Source: Nephrocerus scutellatus (lineage: Eukaryota; Arthropoda; Insecta; Diptera; Pipunculidae). Taken from it: a stretch of 64,000 bases of DNA. The position numbers and the translations under genes are program-made. Location of the stretch: assembly GCA_947095585.1 (NCBI GenBank), contig OX352761.1:108611890-108675889 (forward strand), given 5' to 3'. Positions 33,488 to 45,622 of this stretch are shown here, piece after piece. How positions within the stretch are numbered: the stretch's first letter is position 1; every line of letters begins with the position of its first letter. The notes under the pieces are model-generated. The model searched no databases. It saw nothing but the letters and a program-made list of their open reading frames with translations, and had not been told where the DNA came from.

Positions 33488-34150
33488 ACCTTGCATAAAA
33501 GACAATGTTTTCCAATAATGTTGCAAAAGGGAACACCACATATTCCTCCAGAATGTTGTTCATTTAAGAATTTAATTCGAATTAACGATACAAAGCTCTG
33601 TTTTTGTGTCCAAAGAAATTCTACCCGAAACCAAGATTGGATCTCTCAGAAATGTTCTCTTTGGGCAACTGTAGCTAAAGACTCTCACCTTTCTTCTTCA
33701 TTCTCTATGACGTCAATCTGTGGTGATCGCAAACAAAACCTTGACTCATCCATAAAAATAACTCGACTACAATCATTCCCTGCCTAGGTTTGGTTTTGAA
33801 ATCGGGCAAAATCCAGCTGACTTAACCTATATACTGTACCGTGAGTCTCGGCACAAGGGAAGATCTTCTCTATTTCAGGCCACTTTAGACTAATCGACCT
33901 CTGTGTAACCTAATAGCTATTTGGTGACGATCTTGAAGGCTTTGAAGGCCAAAATATCGGTCATGCCTTGAAATAGTTGCCCGGGAAAGACCTAAGCATT
34001 GACGTCGGGTACACTAGTTTGCTTCTCTATACCTTTTAATGGCTCTTCTCAGTGTTAGTTCCGGTTTTCCAATCACACGAGCAGTAAACCGTTCACTTCG
34101 GCACTCCACATTCACAGCCAGCAACATCTTCTCCCGTTATTTGCATATTG
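33488..34150 (-). pseudogene. Tc1-like transposase relic
   Basis: The minus strand shows VIFMDESRFCLRSPQIDV (about 33775-33710), the first-Asp block of Tc1-type transposases (LFSDESRFCLRSPDGR). Upstream (33790-34130) are degraded HTH words such as LSRATISRHDRYFGLQSLQD and RPELTLRRAIKRY. Downstream the second-Asp region is not clear and there are many stops. No terminal inverted repeats found. Inactive. Confidence 0.55.
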
Positions 34151-34154
34151 TACG

Positions 34155-34680
34155 AGAAAATTCTCTAACAACTTATAACTATTCAAAGGAAACCAACCCA
34201 ATAACAATAAACGTATGAAAATTCATACGGGATAACGCAAACTAAAATTGCTTTCCTAAATGATCTTTGCAATGTGTTTTTTTTTTAAAGGGATGCATGT
34301 ATGGAATATATAGAAATAATGCAAATATATGTTGTATATTCAATGTATTAAAATAAAGCCACTGCAAAAATTTAGCGGTGTATTTCCAAAATTATAACAC
34401 AACATTAAAACGTGCGATTGCACGGCTTTCTTTGTACCTCTGTGTTTTATATATAAAATGTAATATATATGTAATAGGAAAAACCTCAAATAACTAGAAA
34501 AAGGCTTAAAGAATGGCAGCAGCCATAGCGTTGTTAAAAAGTTTGTTGCACTTCAATCAGCAAACAAATTCTATTGCATTTCAATGCAAACATTGATAAA
34601 TAGAAACGAGGGTGGGTCTGTTGGGAGAGAGGGAGGAAGGGTTGATGGATAGAGGAAAAAACTGTTACACTAAATAGAAA
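34155..34680. other. No recognisable gene
   Basis: AT-rich. On the minus strand this would be the intron that follows the candidate exon at 34687. No motif beyond a poly-A-like and TATA-like composition. Confidence 0.4.
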
Positions 34681-34686
34681 ACATAC

Positions 34687-34880
34687 CCATGGACCTCCTT
34701 GATCCCAATAACCCTCCGTGATGCCATCTGCCCATTGCGATTCCAGCGGAAGTTCCGGCTCTGGCGGCCAAACGGGTGGTTTTGGTGCTTTTGGTGTTGA
34801 TGGCTCCCCACGGGGGCAACCCAGCACAGACTGCGGGCAACCTATGTTGACGACAAGTTTTTCAAAAGGTTTCCTCTACG
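34687..34880 (-). CDS. Candidate host-gene exon, proline-rich, unidentified
   Basis: A minus-strand open frame from about 34880 encodes [20 protein letters not shown], then [20 protein letters not shown] and QGGPW. It then meets CCATGG|GTATGT at 34686, a strong splice-donor context. Codon content and the Pro/Trp-rich, non-repetitive sequence look like real coding DNA, unlike the AT-rich neighbours. There is no ATG in frame, so an upstream acceptor would be needed; the best candidate is GGTTGCCCGCAG at about 34844-34833. Alternatives are a plus-strand Gly/Ser-rich reading (34718-34951) or 5' UTR. I cannot name the protein. Confidence 0.35.
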
Positions 34881-34884
34881 ACGA

Positions 34885-36430
34885 CAACACTAACAGCGTA
34901 AATGTTGATGACAACTGCGTCTGCGTTGGTTGGTGTGAGAGAGAGTTTTAGTTTTGCAACCGCTGTGCTGCTAGTTCGCGGAGTGGTGGCACTTTCGCAT
35001 CAATGATGGCGATGGATGGATGTATGATGTTGGGATGGCACAATCCTGCCGCTTCACATGCGTTAAACAATTTCATCAGCGCGAGTACGATTGTTCGATT
35101 ATTTTTCCATTTTTGCAGCAGAGTTAAGTCAACAAAAATTTTTGGGCGTTTTGTGTTACAGTTTCACGTTTTTTTAGTGCACGTATTTAAAAAAAAACAC
35201 CAAATCGTTAGTAAAAAACACAACTTTCAATTGAAAAAGTCATCTCCCTTTTATTTTTTCTATCTAGGACAAAAAAATGAATTTCACATTACGTACTTTG
35301 CATTTATTCTATACGGAATGCTGGCCACGATGGGAAACAGCCGCCTCTAGGCAGTCATCGTATCCTTTGGTAAGGACACTAGCAACATCGGCTTTGCGCG
35401 AAATTAAAGCGCAAAAATCATCACACTACATACTACAAAAACTGAAACCAGAATTAAAAGCAATTTTTGCACAGACAACCGCGCCGCGTGCTTCCAGTAA
35501 TTACGCCCGAGATACTTTAACTTTTATTTTTAATTTGTTTCAGTTTTTGCACTGCGATAATTTTGCGGCCGAGCGTAATGTACTTTTTCACTATGTTTTT
35601 TATGTCCTACACACTACACTATACAGCATACATAGAATAACTGTAACAGCAAATTTACGAGGACACGGTGATGGGTGGATAAAAACTGAGTACGCATGTA
35701 TTTGCTACTTTTTGTGCTGCAGTAATAGCGTTGTGTATTTTTACATATTATCATCATGCAGATGTGCCTGCGAGGGTGTGTTCGCTATCGCATGTCATAT
35801 AAATCAAAGGATATTTGCATTTCGTATCAGCGATACGCAAATTAGTCAACATATCATTATGCATTGTGGAAGCGGAAAACTTTGTTGCAGAAACAGAAAC
35901 TAGATGGAATCACTTTCATTCCTTCCTTTACTTTAATGGAAAAAACTGCTTCAACTATTTCGATTTGTATTTCAATTCATTGCGCAACATGACGTTTTAA
36001 AAAAATTTAAAAAAAATATGCAGAACGAACATAGCTCAATATAAAAGAGTTAGCTTAATGTATGTATGTCAACGGAAACACTTTTCGCAATGAGTCTATG
36101 TGCCGGATGAGCTATTAGTGAAATGTCACTTTCATACAACGTGTTCCAGAATTAAGGAAGTAGAGAAGTGAACATTGATTTCTTGTCCTCAAAGAAACAT
36201 ACGACAAAGAAAGTGATTGATTATGTTATTTAGAAACTCAACGACATCGTTTTGGTTTTGTTTGCAATTCACGTTGTTTGTTACGGTTTAAGAAAAAAGG
36301 ATTTTACGGCTGGATAAACGCACCTCACATGGCCAAACGACAATACCGCTTTTAATTTGGAAAAACAAAGATGAAAGTGTCGATTCTCAATTTGTAAGCC
36401 AAATTGATACAAGTATTGACAGACAGTGAC
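34885..36430. other. No recognised gene; long plus-strand open frame 35277-35903
   Basis: The sequence is somewhat less AT-rich around 34960-35100. A 208-codon plus frame (35277-35903; includes LVRTLATSALREIKAQKSSH) is unusually long for chance in such DNA, but I recognise no domain and it has no introns or partner that I can define. It could be upstream sequence of the candidate minus-strand exon. GAGAGAGAG occurs at 34938-34946. Confidence 0.3.
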
Positions 36431-36435
36431 AGTGG

Positions 36436-36628
36436 ACGCCGTGGCTTAGTGGAAACGCGCATGGCTACTGAGCGGGAGGTTCGTGTTTCGAATCCCAGTA
36501 ACACCAAAAGAATTTTTCACGGTGTCCTACCTCTTGCGAATGTCTGACAAACGTTCCGAGAGTAATAACTTGTCACGGAAAGCTTCTCAATTCGCCGTTC
36601 GGATACGGCCTTAAATTGAAGGTTCCAT
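36436..36628 (+). mobile_element. tRNA-derived SINE, copy 2 (3'-truncated)
   Basis: The A box TGGCTTAGTGG at 36442-36452 matches the consensus TRGCNNAGYGG perfectly. The B box GTTTCGAATCC at 36485-36495 matches GGTTCGANTCC at 10 of 11. The body AAAGAATTTTTCACGGTGTC, ACGTTCCGAGAGTAAT and TCTCAATTCGCCGTTCGGAT matches copy 1 closely. It ends at TTAAATTGAAGGTTCC without the terminal CATTTGTG part or the (ATT)n tail. Confidence 0.85.
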
Positions 36629-36699
36629 AAATATACATGCATGTATATGTACCGCTAGACACCCCAACAACGTTCCGCTATCGTGTTAATGCACGCTAG

Positions 36700-37530
36700 A
36701 AATAATGCACCAATTGTTGATACTCAGAGAAAATTTCGATGAACCCTCAACAACAAGCACCTATTGCTTATGCGATTCGACGGTTTGTAACTAACTTTGA
36801 AAAGACCGGATTTACTGAAGATCACCACAATACGAAAAGACCACGAACATCTCAGTCTTTGGAGAATATTTAGCGTGTGGCTAAAAGCGTATGTGAAGCT
36901 CCATATAAGTCGACCAGGAGACACGCTGCTCAATTAGACATTGAAAGAACGTACGTCCCTTAAAAAAAAATTTGCACAATGACCTGAACATGTATTCCAA
37001 TACGGTTCAAGATAGCTTAACAACTGATAATGATAAGCTTCTGGAGTACGTTAGAGCTAAATCTTTCGGCAAAAAATCAAAATTTTGTTTCACAATAATT
37101 AATGGTGTCGGACGAAGCCCATTTTTATTTGAATGGATGTGTCAATTAACAAAATTACCGGTTCTGAGCAGCACAAAAACCAAAAGTGGTGCATTCAAGT
37201 CCGCTACTCAGTAAGGTTACAGTTTGGTGTGCGTTGACGGCCACTGACATGATAGGGACGTATTTTTTTGAGGATGAGCGGAGAAACGCAGAAAAAGATA
37301 TTGTGACCGCTATATAGAGCCATTATTGAGAAGTTTTTGAAGACAGATCTGGGAAGACTGCAACTCGAAAACATGTGGTTCCACACAGATCACGTTACAA
37401 TGGCGTTAAGTGAAATTCTCCATAATCAAATGGTTTCAAAATCCGGCGATCTTAATTGGCCACCGCGATCACCGGATTTTTTATGAGGCTACCTCAAGTT
37501 AAAGGTGTACATCAACAAACTTGTAGAGGG
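36700..37530 (+). pseudogene. DD41D-type mariner transposase relic
   Basis: The plus strand reads TRRHAAQLDIERT (HTH-linker; compare HRRSQQLNISETS at 28328), then VSDEAHFYLNGCVN (first-Asp block), SKVTVWCALTATDMIGTYFF, MWFHTDHVT (where FQQDGAT is expected) and GDLNWPPRSPDF followed by GYLKLKVYIN. The second catalytic Asp therefore survives only as HTD, and the LDYFLW segment with the third Asp is deleted. Many stops and frameshifts. It is the fourth DD41D-type copy here and the oldest looking. No inverted repeats found. Confidence 0.7.
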
Positions 37531-37634
37531 TTCCCAGGTTTGTCCACTTGTGTACATACTTGTACTGTATTACTAGTAGGGTAAATAGTTTATCCGGTAA
37601 AATCTTAAGTACGGCTTAGGTTAAATGGGGGTAC

Positions 37635-39665
37635 ATTCCTATTATCTGTAGACAGGTAAATGTAATATTTATCCCCAAACCAGGCAATAGGCCTAGTGAA
37701 CTGCATAAATCATACAGACCTATAAGTCCTAACATCATTCGTTCTCAAAACCATGTAGAGACTTATTCTTGTACAAATAAGAGGCCGATTAGAATTGTCT
37801 AACCCTCTGCACTTAAGTCAGTTTACGTGCAGGAAAGGCAAAAGCACAGAAGGTGCCCTTCACTATATTGTAACTATATTGCCTTCCTCGACATTGAGGG
37901 CGCTTTCGATAACACTGGCTACGACCCTATTTCAAGCGCAATCAGTAGCAGAGGCGTCGAAGTATCAGCCAATCATTGGATAAGGGCCAGGCTTGAAAGT
38001 CGAGATATTAATTCCTCTACGGGAGAAGTGTCTGCAGTTAAGTTAAGTTAAGGAATGTCCCCAAGGAGGAGCGCTTTCTCTCCTTCTGTGGTCAGTAGTC
38101 ATTGACAATCTTCTACTCGATCTATACATCGCCATTGGTTATGCGGACGATTTGGTGATTTTTATTAGTGGTAAGCACTGCACGACCATCACTAGTGTCA
38201 TGCAAGGTGCTTTGCTACGTCTTAGAACGGCAGCAGAGAAGGACTGTCCATCAATCCTTGCAAAATCTTTCTTGTGCCTTTAACGAAAAGAAGACTGGTC
38301 GATTTGGGACCTATCATCATCAAAGCCACCACGTTGGCTTATTCCACTGAAGTTAAATATACCGGCATCATCCTTGATAAACGGCTAAAATGGAATTCTC
38401 ATATCATATCGAACGCGCCACTAGGGTCTTGTGGGCCAGTAGACGCCTCTACGGCAGAACTTGGGCTCTAAATCTTAAAATGTTACATTGGATGTATTGG
38501 ATTGCCATCATTTGGTGGCCGAAAGTTTTTGAACGGACAACGGCAACTAAACGTTAGATGCTACAAGGACTTGCTTGTTTAGGTATAACGGGTGCCATGC
38601 GCACCTGCCCTACGACTGCATTAGAAGCTGTTGTAGGGCTTTCACCCTTGCAAATCTTCATCAGGAAGATGGCTGCTAGATGTGCTATTAAGATGCAACT
38701 AGACAAAAACTAGGTATAAACCAGGTGACTATGTGGGACACCTGAAGATTCTTGACTCAATTCTTGAAAGAGACGTGTTCTGCACAATCTCCGACATTAT
38801 GGTCAGGAAGAAATGTTTCGGCAGGTTATTTGAGGTAGAAATATTTGACTGGGTAAACTGGTGGAATGGTGTTTCTGCACTGGACGCTAGAGGTCTGGTT
38901 CACTGATGGATCGAAGATGGAAACTGTAGTTGGATCTGGTGTCTTTGGACACAACACCAAAGTCTCGATACCAATGGGAAAACGTCCCACGGTTTTCAGG
39001 CGGAATTCCATGGTATTGAAATCTGCGCCAGAATTAATCTTAGTAAATTAACGGCATTAACGGAATTAACGGTGCTATATTTTCAGAAAGCCAGGCAGCA
39101 CTTGAAACGCTGTCGTCCAACTTAATGGACTCGTTAACAGTCAAAAACTGTTACGATGCACTGCAATCTCTTTTGCCAAACACAACAGAGTGAAACTCGA
39201 TTTGGTCCCTGTTCATCAAGAAATTGCATGCAACGAATCTACAGACGAACCAGCTAGGGCTGGCTCGGAATCTGCGTTCATAGGACCTGAACCCTACTGT
39301 CGTGTCAACTGGGCTGCCACCACATCACTGATAAATTGTTCGGAACACAAGCTTCGTCTAGCCCACTGGGATAACGTCCAGCGGCTGAATCAATCCAAAC
39401 AATCAATCAGGCCATTTTCTTATAAGGAAATCCTTACCCTAAAAAGGGATAGCATTAGAAAGCTAGTGAGTTTCCTAACATTTCATTGTGGCTTGCGATA
39501 GTACCTTAACAAAATTGGTGTGGGTTCGGAGATAGAATGTAGGTTCTGCTTGGAAGAAGTGTAGTCATCCGAGCACATTCTCTGCCCAGCACTACTTGGG
39601 TTAAGGGGACGCATTTTTCATAAGGAAATGTGCTCGACAGCGGAGTTGAGAAATTCTGCTTATAA
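37635..39665 (+). pseudogene. LOA/R1-group LINE (family B): RT, RNase H and zinc knuckle, dead
   Basis: In order, with frame changes: RQVNVIFIPKPGNRPSELHK, SYRPISP, FTCRKGKSTEGALHYIVTI, AFLDIEGAFDNTGYDPISSA (first palm Asp), RARLESRDI, GMSPRRSAFSP (for CPQGGVLSP), LCGRFGDF (the YADD box in another frame: IGYADDLVIF), ATRVLWASRR, EVWFTDGSKMETVVGSGVFG (RNase H with catalytic Asp), FSESQAALETLSS, then LRLAHWDNVQRLNQSK, RPFSYKEILTLKRDS and CRFCLEEV with SEHILC (knuckle). RT plus RNase H plus knuckle defines the LOA/R1/I group. The 5' part and endonuclease are missing. Confidence 0.85.
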
Positions 39666-39670
39666 GGATA

Positions 39671-40967
39671 AGGGTGGCTGAGACCAAGTGTTACCAAATG
39701 AAAACGCTGTAATTTTTTTAATTTTGATTATTTTTTATTGAAATTTCGTGGAATATGTTGAAAACATATTACATTTTATGAAAAACATGTTACTGCTCGA
39801 TATGACCTCCTTTGGCTCTGATTATTTGATTCAGTCTTCCATAGAAAGCATTGCATGCTGACCGAACGTGGGCTTGCGGAATTTTATTCCATTCTCGAAC
39901 AAGAGCTGACTTCAATGCATCAACACTTTCGTATATTTTAGTGGACACCTTACTCTCCAAAATGGACCATATGGAGAAATCCATGGGATTCAAGTCTGGA
40001 GTGGCCATTCTTTCGACGAAATCAGCCGCGGAACGCAATTTTGTAAAAATTGCTGTGTCGCTCGAGCTTTGTGTGACGGTGCCGAGTCCTGTTGGAATGT
40101 CCAACGGTTCGTACCAAAGTGTTTACGGGTCCAAGGTAGCAAATCATCGTTTAGGATCTTTTGGCGGTACACCTCTTGGTTTACCTTGACTCCATGTTCG
40201 ATGAAAACCAGATGAGTGCGTCCATCTGTAGTCACTGCAGCCCAAACCATAACATAAGCTGGTGATTGCTTGCGCATGGCAACTCTTGTGTCCAAATTAT
40301 CGTTGGACTTGTGCTCTAACCAAACACGATCATTTTGTTTATTCACATACTGTTGAATGGTGAAAATTTTCTCATCAGAAAAGACAATTTTTGGAATCTC
40401 ATCACGTTCGGCCTTCAATGCTCGTGTTGTGTCAAGCCTAACTTTTTTTTGTGCCTCCGTAAGATCTTGAACTTTTTGTATCTTGTAGGGCTTCAAGTGT
40501 AGTTCATTTTTCAATATGGTTTGAATGCTGTATCGTGAAACATGTAGACGTGCGGCTAATTGATTGGCACTTTGACGAGGATTTCGTTGGATTCGTTTCT
40601 TCACCTTTCGTATAATTTCTTTTGATGTTGCTGTCTTTTTAGGACCGCCTCTGTTGCGTTTAGCGATGCTACCAGTTTCGTTGTATCGAGTTATGAATCG
40701 ATACACAAACATTTTATTCACGTTCAAATGCTGGAGCTGACGAACTATTGCTGTTTGTGAATTTCCACCCAAATACAGTGCAATTACACTATTACGTTTG
40801 AATTCCATTAAGATTTTTTTATGAAGATATTAATTTAGAACAATTATTTGTTGACCACATGTAAACAACTAACCAAACTTCAATCTGTCAAAAAATTGAC
40901 GCGCGAAAATGACAACTTCACAAATGACATCAGAGTGAAGTTAGTAACATTTGGTCTCAGCTACCCT
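39671..40967 (-). mobile_element. maT-like (DD37D) mariner with both terminal inverted repeats
   Basis: Left end from 39672 is GGGTGGCTGAGACCAAGTGT and continues TACCAA. The right end, read inward on the minus strand from 40966, is GGGTAGCTGAGACCAAATGT and continues TACTAA; that is 23 of 26 matches. TA flanks the left end at 39669-39670 and the right end at 40967-40968. The total of about 1.3 kb is the normal length for a complete element, so it is full-length, carrying one inactivating frameshift in its transposase. Confidence 0.9.
39790..40808 (-). pseudogene. maT-type mariner transposase, single frameshift before the third catalytic Asp
   Basis: Start Met at 40808, HTH MEFKRNSVIALYLGGNSQTA and second HTH NPRQSANQLAARLHVSRYSI. 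First Asp at residue 145 (IVFSDEKIF), second at residue 241 (WTFQQDSAPSHKA). The frame runs 272 codons to EWPLQT and stops just where the third-acid box should start. The box itself, TPDLNPMDFSIW, and the rest to KGGHIEQ continue in another frame (to 39790). A small deletion next to EWP explains this. Allowing for the lost residues, spacing between the second and third Asp would suit DD37D. Otherwise the gene is intact, so this is a relatively young copy. Confidence 0.9.
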
Positions 40968-40974
40968 ATTGTAC

Positions 40975-43560
40975 TATCCTTCATTTTTTTTTATTTTGTT
41001 TTAAAAAAAAAACATGTCAACATTGGAGCAATATATACCCAAGAATCATTTTCCAAATTATCCTTGACGAATTAGAGGACACCCCGTAGAGAATTTAAAA
41101 AAGAAAGCGACACAAAGTTTTGCAGATCGCAGATGTCGCCGCTGCTATTGACAACAAAACATATGGCTCTGGAACTAAAATTTTATAGATTTATAATAGA
41201 AAATTCATCGCGTTTCAAAAAATGTGAAATCCTTTATAAACAAGACGAGCAGAAAACTCGTTCTTCATTCAATCTAATGGAGCAATAAATTGAAATATTA
41301 TTTAACTTTCTCAGAATTACGATGAATGAAATTGTACCAGCCAATCTGATAAAATGACTTTTAATCAGAAATACTCCAACGTTTGCTTCAATCCAACAAC
41401 ACTTCTATAGGCTATAAAATCTCTTTAAATCTAGTGATAACATATAGCATTGAAGCAGATAGTTTAGCAGTTACTTATACAACAAAAAATAACTCTGAGC
41501 TCTAAACAAGGTTCGGGAAAAAAATCTTCATCTCTGTGTTGTATACTTACGCTTATACTATGATGCTACATAAACCTGTATATAACCTAGTTAAATATGA
41601 ATACGTGATTAGAACAGTCAGTATATTCTGGCATTACGAATTAGTCAGTCGTTGAATAAAAACCTTTATTACAATTAAATTAAACTTGCCTTTCTTTTAT
41701 CATATAAATACAATACTCTGCATCCTCTTTGGTTCGGCTTAAAAAATTTCATTACTAAGTTCAATTAATTACTTTCAGTTTATTAAAACTTTTAATAATC
41801 AATCAAATCTAACAAAGTTGGTCTTCATGAATTATTTATGAATTTTAGTAGTCATAGAAAACAGCAACTGAGAGGAGAAAAAAAATACATCAAAGTCAAA
41901 TAATTGAACTTCTTTTTCAATAAATTATTCACGCACTGTTCAAAACATTTGTATATAAACACGAGCGTTCGAAAAAGTGCGACTCTGTACGTTTCATTAA
42001 TTAATGTGTATAGTGCTGCATCGCATCGACATGGTTTTTCAATTTACGCCCTCTTTATCCCACTTGACATGATTGCAAAAAAAGAAGAAACTAACATCGA
42101 AAAATGAATGAGAAAAAAGTTATTTGTGAAAAACTAAAGCAACAGACCGAACATAAATCTATCTATACGTACGAGTATATCAAGAAAAATACACACAAAG
42201 TATCCTCTAAAAACTGATATTAATTATTTTAATAACTTTAAGGACATTAGGTCAAGTTTAAAAATTGTATCACATCATCAGTGCTGCGGAAACACAACCG
42301 AACTCGAATACATTTTTAAAATTGAAATCAGGTGTGATGGGGTAGGATAATATGAAAACGAGTCGCTCGATGAGAAAGCCAAAAGCGCTGAAAGTGAATT
42401 CGTTCGATCCCTTGTGAGTTAAATCATCATTTTTTGAAATATATTTTTCCCGTAATGTGTTTTTTTTTTGCCGAGAAGAAACGGAATCAACATTTCGATT
42501 CTTTATCTGTTCAGCAATCCTTTACTTTTGTCGGAGTTGGGCTCTATTTTTTTTAGTCAGTTCAGTCCGTAGACAAAAATAGAAAGATAGACAAAAATAT
42601 ATAGATATACTAACACCGCATAATAAAAATACCCCACATAGTCCATACATTTATCTTCTTTTCATAGTTCTTGTAGTTGTTTTATATCAAGGACGATGAT
42701 ATTTTGATGAGCAAAATAAATAAATAAAATATAAAAGTTAAACCAAAAAAAAAAGGAACAGAAAATAGTGGATGAGTTTGCAGTCGACAATACCGCCGAA
42801 GTTAATACTATGTATCCATGTATATGTGTACTTTCCTTTGTATTCTAAACGGCCGATGGTATGTTAGGTATGAATTGTGTTGAAAGCGAATGAGCAAGAA
42901 AAACAAATGATCCTTGACACACATTTCCACATGCCAGGCTGCTGGCGTCGTCGGCGCCGTCGTCTTCGAATCAGATCCCAACAATGCTATGCTAACAATG
43001 GCTATTTTCACACAGCCACAGCAAGTTGGTCGAACGTTGAGCGCCTTACCGCCGACCAACCGTCCTCCTGTTCATCTCGTAGTCATTTCCGTTTATCATT
43101 TCCTATCCTCACTCTCTTCAGCTGTGGTGTGCAAATTTTCTCATTGATACCTGAATGAATTACGGAGTATATTGGTTCCAATTTCAGTTTTTTGTCAGTA
43201 TACGGACTGTGCTTGGATAAAGTTTCCGCTTTGTTTGCGGTTTTGATTTTGAAAGTTTAAAAAAAAAACCCTCAACTAATTCGATAATTGGTTTATTGTC
43301 TGCTGAAAGCATCTAGGGGATGCTATCAATTAACGATGGGAAGAGTCTACCGCTTTGGTAGAGGTTTAAGTTTATTTTTTTTTATTTTTATTTAAGAAAA
43401 GTTACCATAATACAGAAAAAAGCTGTAGGACTTTTTAATACTGGAGTTCAAGTATTGATAATCTTGAAGACACCTTCAATAACCGGTGAGTTTAGTTAAA
43501 CTTAATTATATATATTCGGAAAAGAACAAAGACATAGTTTTTTAACAGACCTAAGTATTG
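40975..43560. other. No recognisable gene
   Basis: About 2.6 kb of AT-rich DNA. Around 42877-43158 the sequence is less AT-rich and three frames are open, two on plus (93 and 77 codons) and one on minus (83 codons). None is recognisable; they overlap and are probably chance. Confidence 0.4.
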
Positions 43561-43569
43561 TTATCCACT

Positions 43570-44480
43570 TCGAGAACCATCATCGTATTGCCCTATATGC
43601 CTCCTCGACAAGCTGGGAAAGATACTCTAGCGGATCATATATGGCAATGGAAATTGCAGACAATAAAGGATCACCATCAGATCATCAGTTTCGGGTTTTG
43701 ACAATTGTGCTCGACTGTTGACGCCATAAAGGCAATATTCAATATTGCAATGGAAGCGATACAAGGAGAAATATGGCAGTGGGGCACAAATAATATTGTG
43801 AAGCTGTGACACTGGACATCAAAAACGCTTTTAACTCTGAGAATTTGTCATCAATAAGAAGATCACTCTACGCATCTAGTATAGCTACGAAAGATAGTAT
43901 AGCTAGTTAAGCATGGTATGAAACCAACGAGCGAACAAATTATTATAACGTCTCCACGATAAGTTTCTGGGCCACATTCTATGAAGCATTTAATACGATA
44001 GAGTCCTAAGATTAATGATGCCACCCGGAGTAAAAAGGTTTCGATTCGCTGACATAATCACCGTTTTAACCGTATCGTAAAAAAAAATCTACGAGATAGA
44101 GCCACTAGCGAATCAGTTGTTCAAATCAAAAACTGGCTAGTATCCGCCGGTCTGTATAGAATAAGCAACCACAAAACGGCCGTCTTGATAACTAGCAGGA
44201 AAAAAGTGGAACACAAAATCATACGGTTGGGTAACTAGACTATCAGACCAACGGATTATTATCTGGGTGTAATGGTAGAAAAACCATGTAGACTACTTGA
44301 GCAAAAATGCGTCTAAGCTGGAGGCAGAACTATCCCGAATACTGTAAAATCGGAAGATATCCAAGTCAACTCATTCCTTCTTTACGTTGCCCGAGTTTGG
44401 GCGAATGTACTGGCGACAAGGGAAATAATATAACACATATCGTCAAGTTAAAGATTATGTGCACTAAAGACGATCAGTGG
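43570..44480 (+). pseudogene. R1-clade LINE reverse transcriptase relic
   Basis: The plus strand reads SYCPICLLDKLGKILERII, then STVDAIKAIFNIAMEAIQGE, YDRVLRLMMPPGVKRFRFAD (palm; FADD reduced to FADI), IKNWLVSAGLYRISNHKTAV and LITSRKKVEHK, LGVMVEKP and RVWANVLATRE. These are the ordered blocks of R1-type RT, up to the post-RT SxLLYxxxVWA box. Stops and frameshifts are frequent and the second Asp of the FADD box is lost. R1 proper sits in 28S rDNA, but here no rRNA sequence is visible on either side. Confidence 0.75.
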
Positions 44481-44689
44481 TTTCCGGATTAGCCAGCTGT
44501 CGTTAAAGAAGGAATGGTTTCAATAAATATCCTCGCAGACGAAAGACACAATAGAAGAGTGGTAATCCACCAGGACTTACAAGTAATCAAAATGATTAAA
44601 ATGATGAAGAAAATGCCAGTTCAATGGCTAAAGAGTAATACTGTGAAAGGTAGATGGGCCTTCAAACCGATCCCATTCTGCTAATGTAT

Positions 44690-45310
44690 CCAGAATGATT
44701 GTGCTTTGCTTCCACCTGTACTTCCGAGTGTCGAACACCACATGGGAGAGATTTACATTTGAACTCGTAAAGTTGCTAAAGTTTTATGTGACCTCAGGAT
44801 AGACAAATCGGCTGGACCAGAAGGTATACCCCATTAACTTGTGCAGAGGTGTTCTTCATCGCTAGCAGTACCATTGTGTAAGTTTTCCTACTTATCATAC
44901 ACTTCCGAGTAGTTGGAAAGCAGCATTTATCCAGCTTTTATATTAAAAAAAAGATAAACCGTTTTTTCTCTCTTCGTACCGACCAAATACCACAAACTTC
45001 CCTTCTTTTTAAGGTCATGGAAACGCTGATAATTAACCGTCAGCTTATGAAATATCTTGAATCACGAGAACTACTGAACGGCCATCAGTAGCCCGGCTTT
45101 AATGGATTAGAATCTATCTTTCAAAACGTTTAATTCAAGTTGTGTTGGACGGTATTAAGTCTGATATCCACCGCAAAAATGTGGGTGTCCCTCAGGGCTG
45201 TGTTTTGTCTTCGATACTCTTTCTTATTTTCATTAACGATAGCTTCTGTCTGTAACCTCTAATCCAATACATTCCTTCGCTGATGACAAGACTCTTAGCT
45301 TCTCGTATAT
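44690..45310 (+). pseudogene. Family D LINE, RT fingers and palm
   Basis: The plus strand reads DKSAGPEGIPH, VQRCSSSLAVPLCKFSYLSY (fingers; compare CSSSLALSLCKLSYLSCSS at 59.4 kb), TLPSSWKAAFIQ, then VVLDGIKSDIHRKNVGVPQG and CVLSSILFLIFIND (palm), and FADDKTLSFSYMF (catalytic box with both Asp). Frame changes and stops separate the blocks. After about 45310 the match is lost. Confidence 0.8.
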
Positions 45311-45314
45311 GTTC

Positions 45315-45620
45315 GCAGGTTCACGTCTTTTCTCTTTAGATGTGGAATTATACTGTTTTGCTCCATCTAAGACGCGGAAATCACTATCTTTATTGCAATC
45401 ATCAATTCCCAACAAATAATCCCAACAGGAAATGCCTTAGAGCGTGTTTGAATATGTGTAGAAGCAAACATTAAGATTTTAGGAATTATGTCTTCAATAA
45501 AAAATTCCTTGATGGGTCAGGACCATCTAGAATTTACAATGTCATTTTTGATACTATTAGGAACTATCAGCCACCCTCTATTGAACACGATATATTTGTG
45601 ACTTACTATGTTGCTAAAAG
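45315..45620. other. Unassigned
   Basis: About 300 bp between a family D fragment and a SINE. A 60-codon minus frame (45415-45233) is antisense to the LINE. Nothing recognised. Confidence 0.3.
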
Positions 45621-45622
45621 GA

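Noticed and set aside
35277..35903. 208-codon open frame as a gene
   Set aside because: No domain, no splice context, and located in AT-rich DNA beside the candidate minus-strand exon. Kept only as a note.
42877..43158. A host exon with three open frames
   Set aside because: Frames overlap on both strands, no splice sites fit, no recognised domain.
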